From Zopfochytrium polystomum (lineage: Eukaryota > Chytridiomycota > Chytridiomycetes > Chytridiales > Chytridiaceae): a stretch of 18,279 bases of DNA. The stretch lies in the NCBI GenBank assembly GCA_025765615.1, contig JAIVFJ010000626.1, positions 1 through 18,279 of the forward strand. Reading direction: 5' to 3'. The position numbers and the translations under genes were made by a program. Positions 17,184 to 18,279 of this stretch are shown in pieces (position 1 is the stretch's first letter; every line of letters begins with the position of its first letter). The notes beneath the pieces were generated by a model. It was not told the DNA's origin, made no database searches, and saw only the letters and a list, made by a program, of their open reading frames with translations.

Positions 17184-18279
17184 ATGGAACGCACGCCGAG
17201 AGTGGCGGCGTCAGCCGTTCTACGGTCCCATAAGCGACAGTCACCCAGTCGACATCAACGTGAGCAGACGGCTCCACCCTGTCCGCCCAGTCGGGCTCAC
17301 CCCGCAACTCCTCGGCGCCGTGGCGTAAAGCGCCCGCATTGGGGTGTGACAGGAAACACACCACGCAGGCCCGCTCCCTATACCGGACGCTCAAGACATC
17401 AACTTCCTCGCAAGCACGACGGCAGGGAGAACAGAGCATGCCGCTGTCGTCGCCGCTGCCGCCGCGCCGTGTCGTTAACACGCCTGATAGTTAACACAAG
17501 CCCGCCGTAAGCCCGCCCTTATTGTCACCCAAGCCGTTCTGGCCCTCTCCGCTCCGCGGCTGTCGCAAGCTCTACGGCAGAGGTGCGCCGGTGCTACTAT
17601 CGAAGTAAGACAGGCCTCCCTTGGAAGCATTGTCCGGCATCCCATCCGGCGTTGTGGATCCTGCCCTCGAAGAGACGCACCTTCGTATGTTTTTCTGGGA
17701 TGTGCCAATCCTTTCAGCTGTGCAAGCATCGTGGCCTCAACCAGCGGCCGACGTTGCTTCTGTGGTCGACGAGCCCCACCTCCCGCATATCTTTGTTTGG
17801 GATGTGCCAATCCTTTCGCCCGCTGAGATGGGCTGGCTTGACGAGGAGGATGAAGTGTTTCCTTTCCAAGCGCAAACAAAAGACTCCCCAGAGACCGGTT
17901 CTCGCGAATCTTTGAAGGTACCTTGTCCACCGTCCGTGCTGGTTGCTTTCGAGACTAAATGCTGTTTATGCCACTTACTCTGTTCAGGTTGTGGATTCAA
18001 TCGTGGCACCCAACGAGTGTCCAATCTGTTACGAGTAATGTTACGAGTAAAGCTGCGTCGCCCACTCTGCGAAAGGCGAGCCAGACCCCAACCATACCGA
18101 GGGAACATTTGCCGAAAACCCCGTCCACGCAAAGGATCGCTTGATTGGCGACGGCAATTCGGGCAGTGGCCTATGTCCCAAAAATCCACTTGGACGTCTG
18201 GCCCGTCAAGACGAGTCCCTTGCGGCATTTCGCCAAAAGGCTCCTCGGCGCACTCGAAATGGGATATCGCAGAGACGTA
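17184..18279 (+). CDS. Probable RING-finger protein (5' part, truncated by the window edge)
   Basis: Probably a ubiquitin-ligase-type protein; this rests on one motif. The exon 17614-17917 has a non-random frame: FFWDVPILSAVQ, 34 codons later FVWDVPILSPAEMGWLDEED, then EVFPFQAQTKDSPETGSRES. A donor at 17918 and acceptor TGTTCAG at 17987 give a 70-base intron. The next exon reads VVDSIVAPNECPICYE, and CPIC-Y-E is how many RING fingers begin. A TAA follows unless the donor GTAATG at 18035 is used; acceptor CAAAAG at 18239 would then continue with LLGALEMGYRRDV. The other RING Cys/His ligands would lie beyond the window. A first exon from the ATG at 17184 to 17506 (Arg/Pro-rich, disordered) joins in matching phase through GTAAGC at 17507 and GACAG at 17613, but its sequence is unremarkable and less certain. 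Confidence 0.55.
17696..17817 (+). repeat. 20-base direct repeat encoding W-D-V-P-I-L
   Basis: TGGGATGTGCCAATCCTTTC occurs at 17696-17715 and again at 17798-17817. The 102-base spacing is 34 codons, so both copies are read in the same frame of the probable RING gene. Sequence around the copies differs, so either the duplication is old or this core is under constraint. Confidence 0.85.
18027..18050. repeat. Perfect 12-bp tandem duplication
   Basis: TGTTACGAGTAA is present twice in a row (18027-18038 and 18039-18050). The first copy encodes C-Y-E of the CPICYE motif and holds the candidate GTAATG donor; the second repeats the bases just inside the putative intron. Confidence 0.85.

Noticed and set aside
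1..18279. CRISPR arrays, integrases, insertion sequences, tRNA or rRNA genes
   Set aside because: No spaced identical repeats, transposase motifs, cloverleaf-like sequence or rRNA signature was seen by eye. A covariance-model search would be needed to exclude small RNAs.

Overview
The window looks like nuclear DNA of a microbial eukaryote. The evidence is GT-AG introns of about 38 to 107 bases inside conserved domains, mitochondrial-type presequences, GA/CT, AC and ACAG microsatellites, A25 to A28 tracts and low-complexity protein linkers. No operon structure, ribosome binding sites or prokaryotic mobile genes are visible. The lineage (chytrid-like fungus, oomycete or other stramenopile, other protist) cannot be settled from the sequence; the aminotransferase looks most like the fungal/oomycete ARG8 type.

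Layout. (1) 8-782, minus: 5' part of a mitochondrial succinate-semialdehyde dehydrogenase gene, three exons, running off the left edge. (2) 1544-3107, minus: a mitochondrial acetylornithine aminotransferase with one intron and about 13 single-base frame breaks. (3) 3108-6031: about 2.9 kb of repeat-rich DNA with no recognisable gene. (4) 6032 to about 11284, minus: a multi-exon signalling gene with a C-terminal RhoGAP domain, a PH domain spread over a long stretch, and Ser/Pro-rich linkers. (5) 11285 to about 12580: upstream DNA with CTG/CCG, GT, AC and CT repeats. (6) 12592-13771, plus: a cytochrome P450 whose N-terminal part is not found. (7) 14029-16128, plus: a leucine-rich-repeat protein of the ribonuclease-inhibitor type. 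(8) 16129-17183: AT-richer intergenic DNA. (9) 17184 to the right edge, plus: a probable RING-finger gene, cut by the window end.

The first two genes both point to mitochondrial glutamate-family metabolism (GABA shunt and arginine synthesis). The other genes (Rho GTPase control, P450 oxidation, LRR scaffold, probable ubiquitin ligase) share no evident pathway. This is an ordinary eukaryotic gene neighbourhood rather than a cluster.

The main caution is reading-frame quality. The aminotransferase, P450, LRR and RhoGAP genes each need several single-base corrections to match their families, although the protein between the breaks is well conserved. Base-call or consensus indels are the simplest explanation. 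I found no clear new biological system. The most unusual items are the RhoGAP protein with an apparently split PH domain, the P450 lacking its N-terminus, and the repeated W-D-V-P-I-L motif ahead of a CPIC motif in the last gene.
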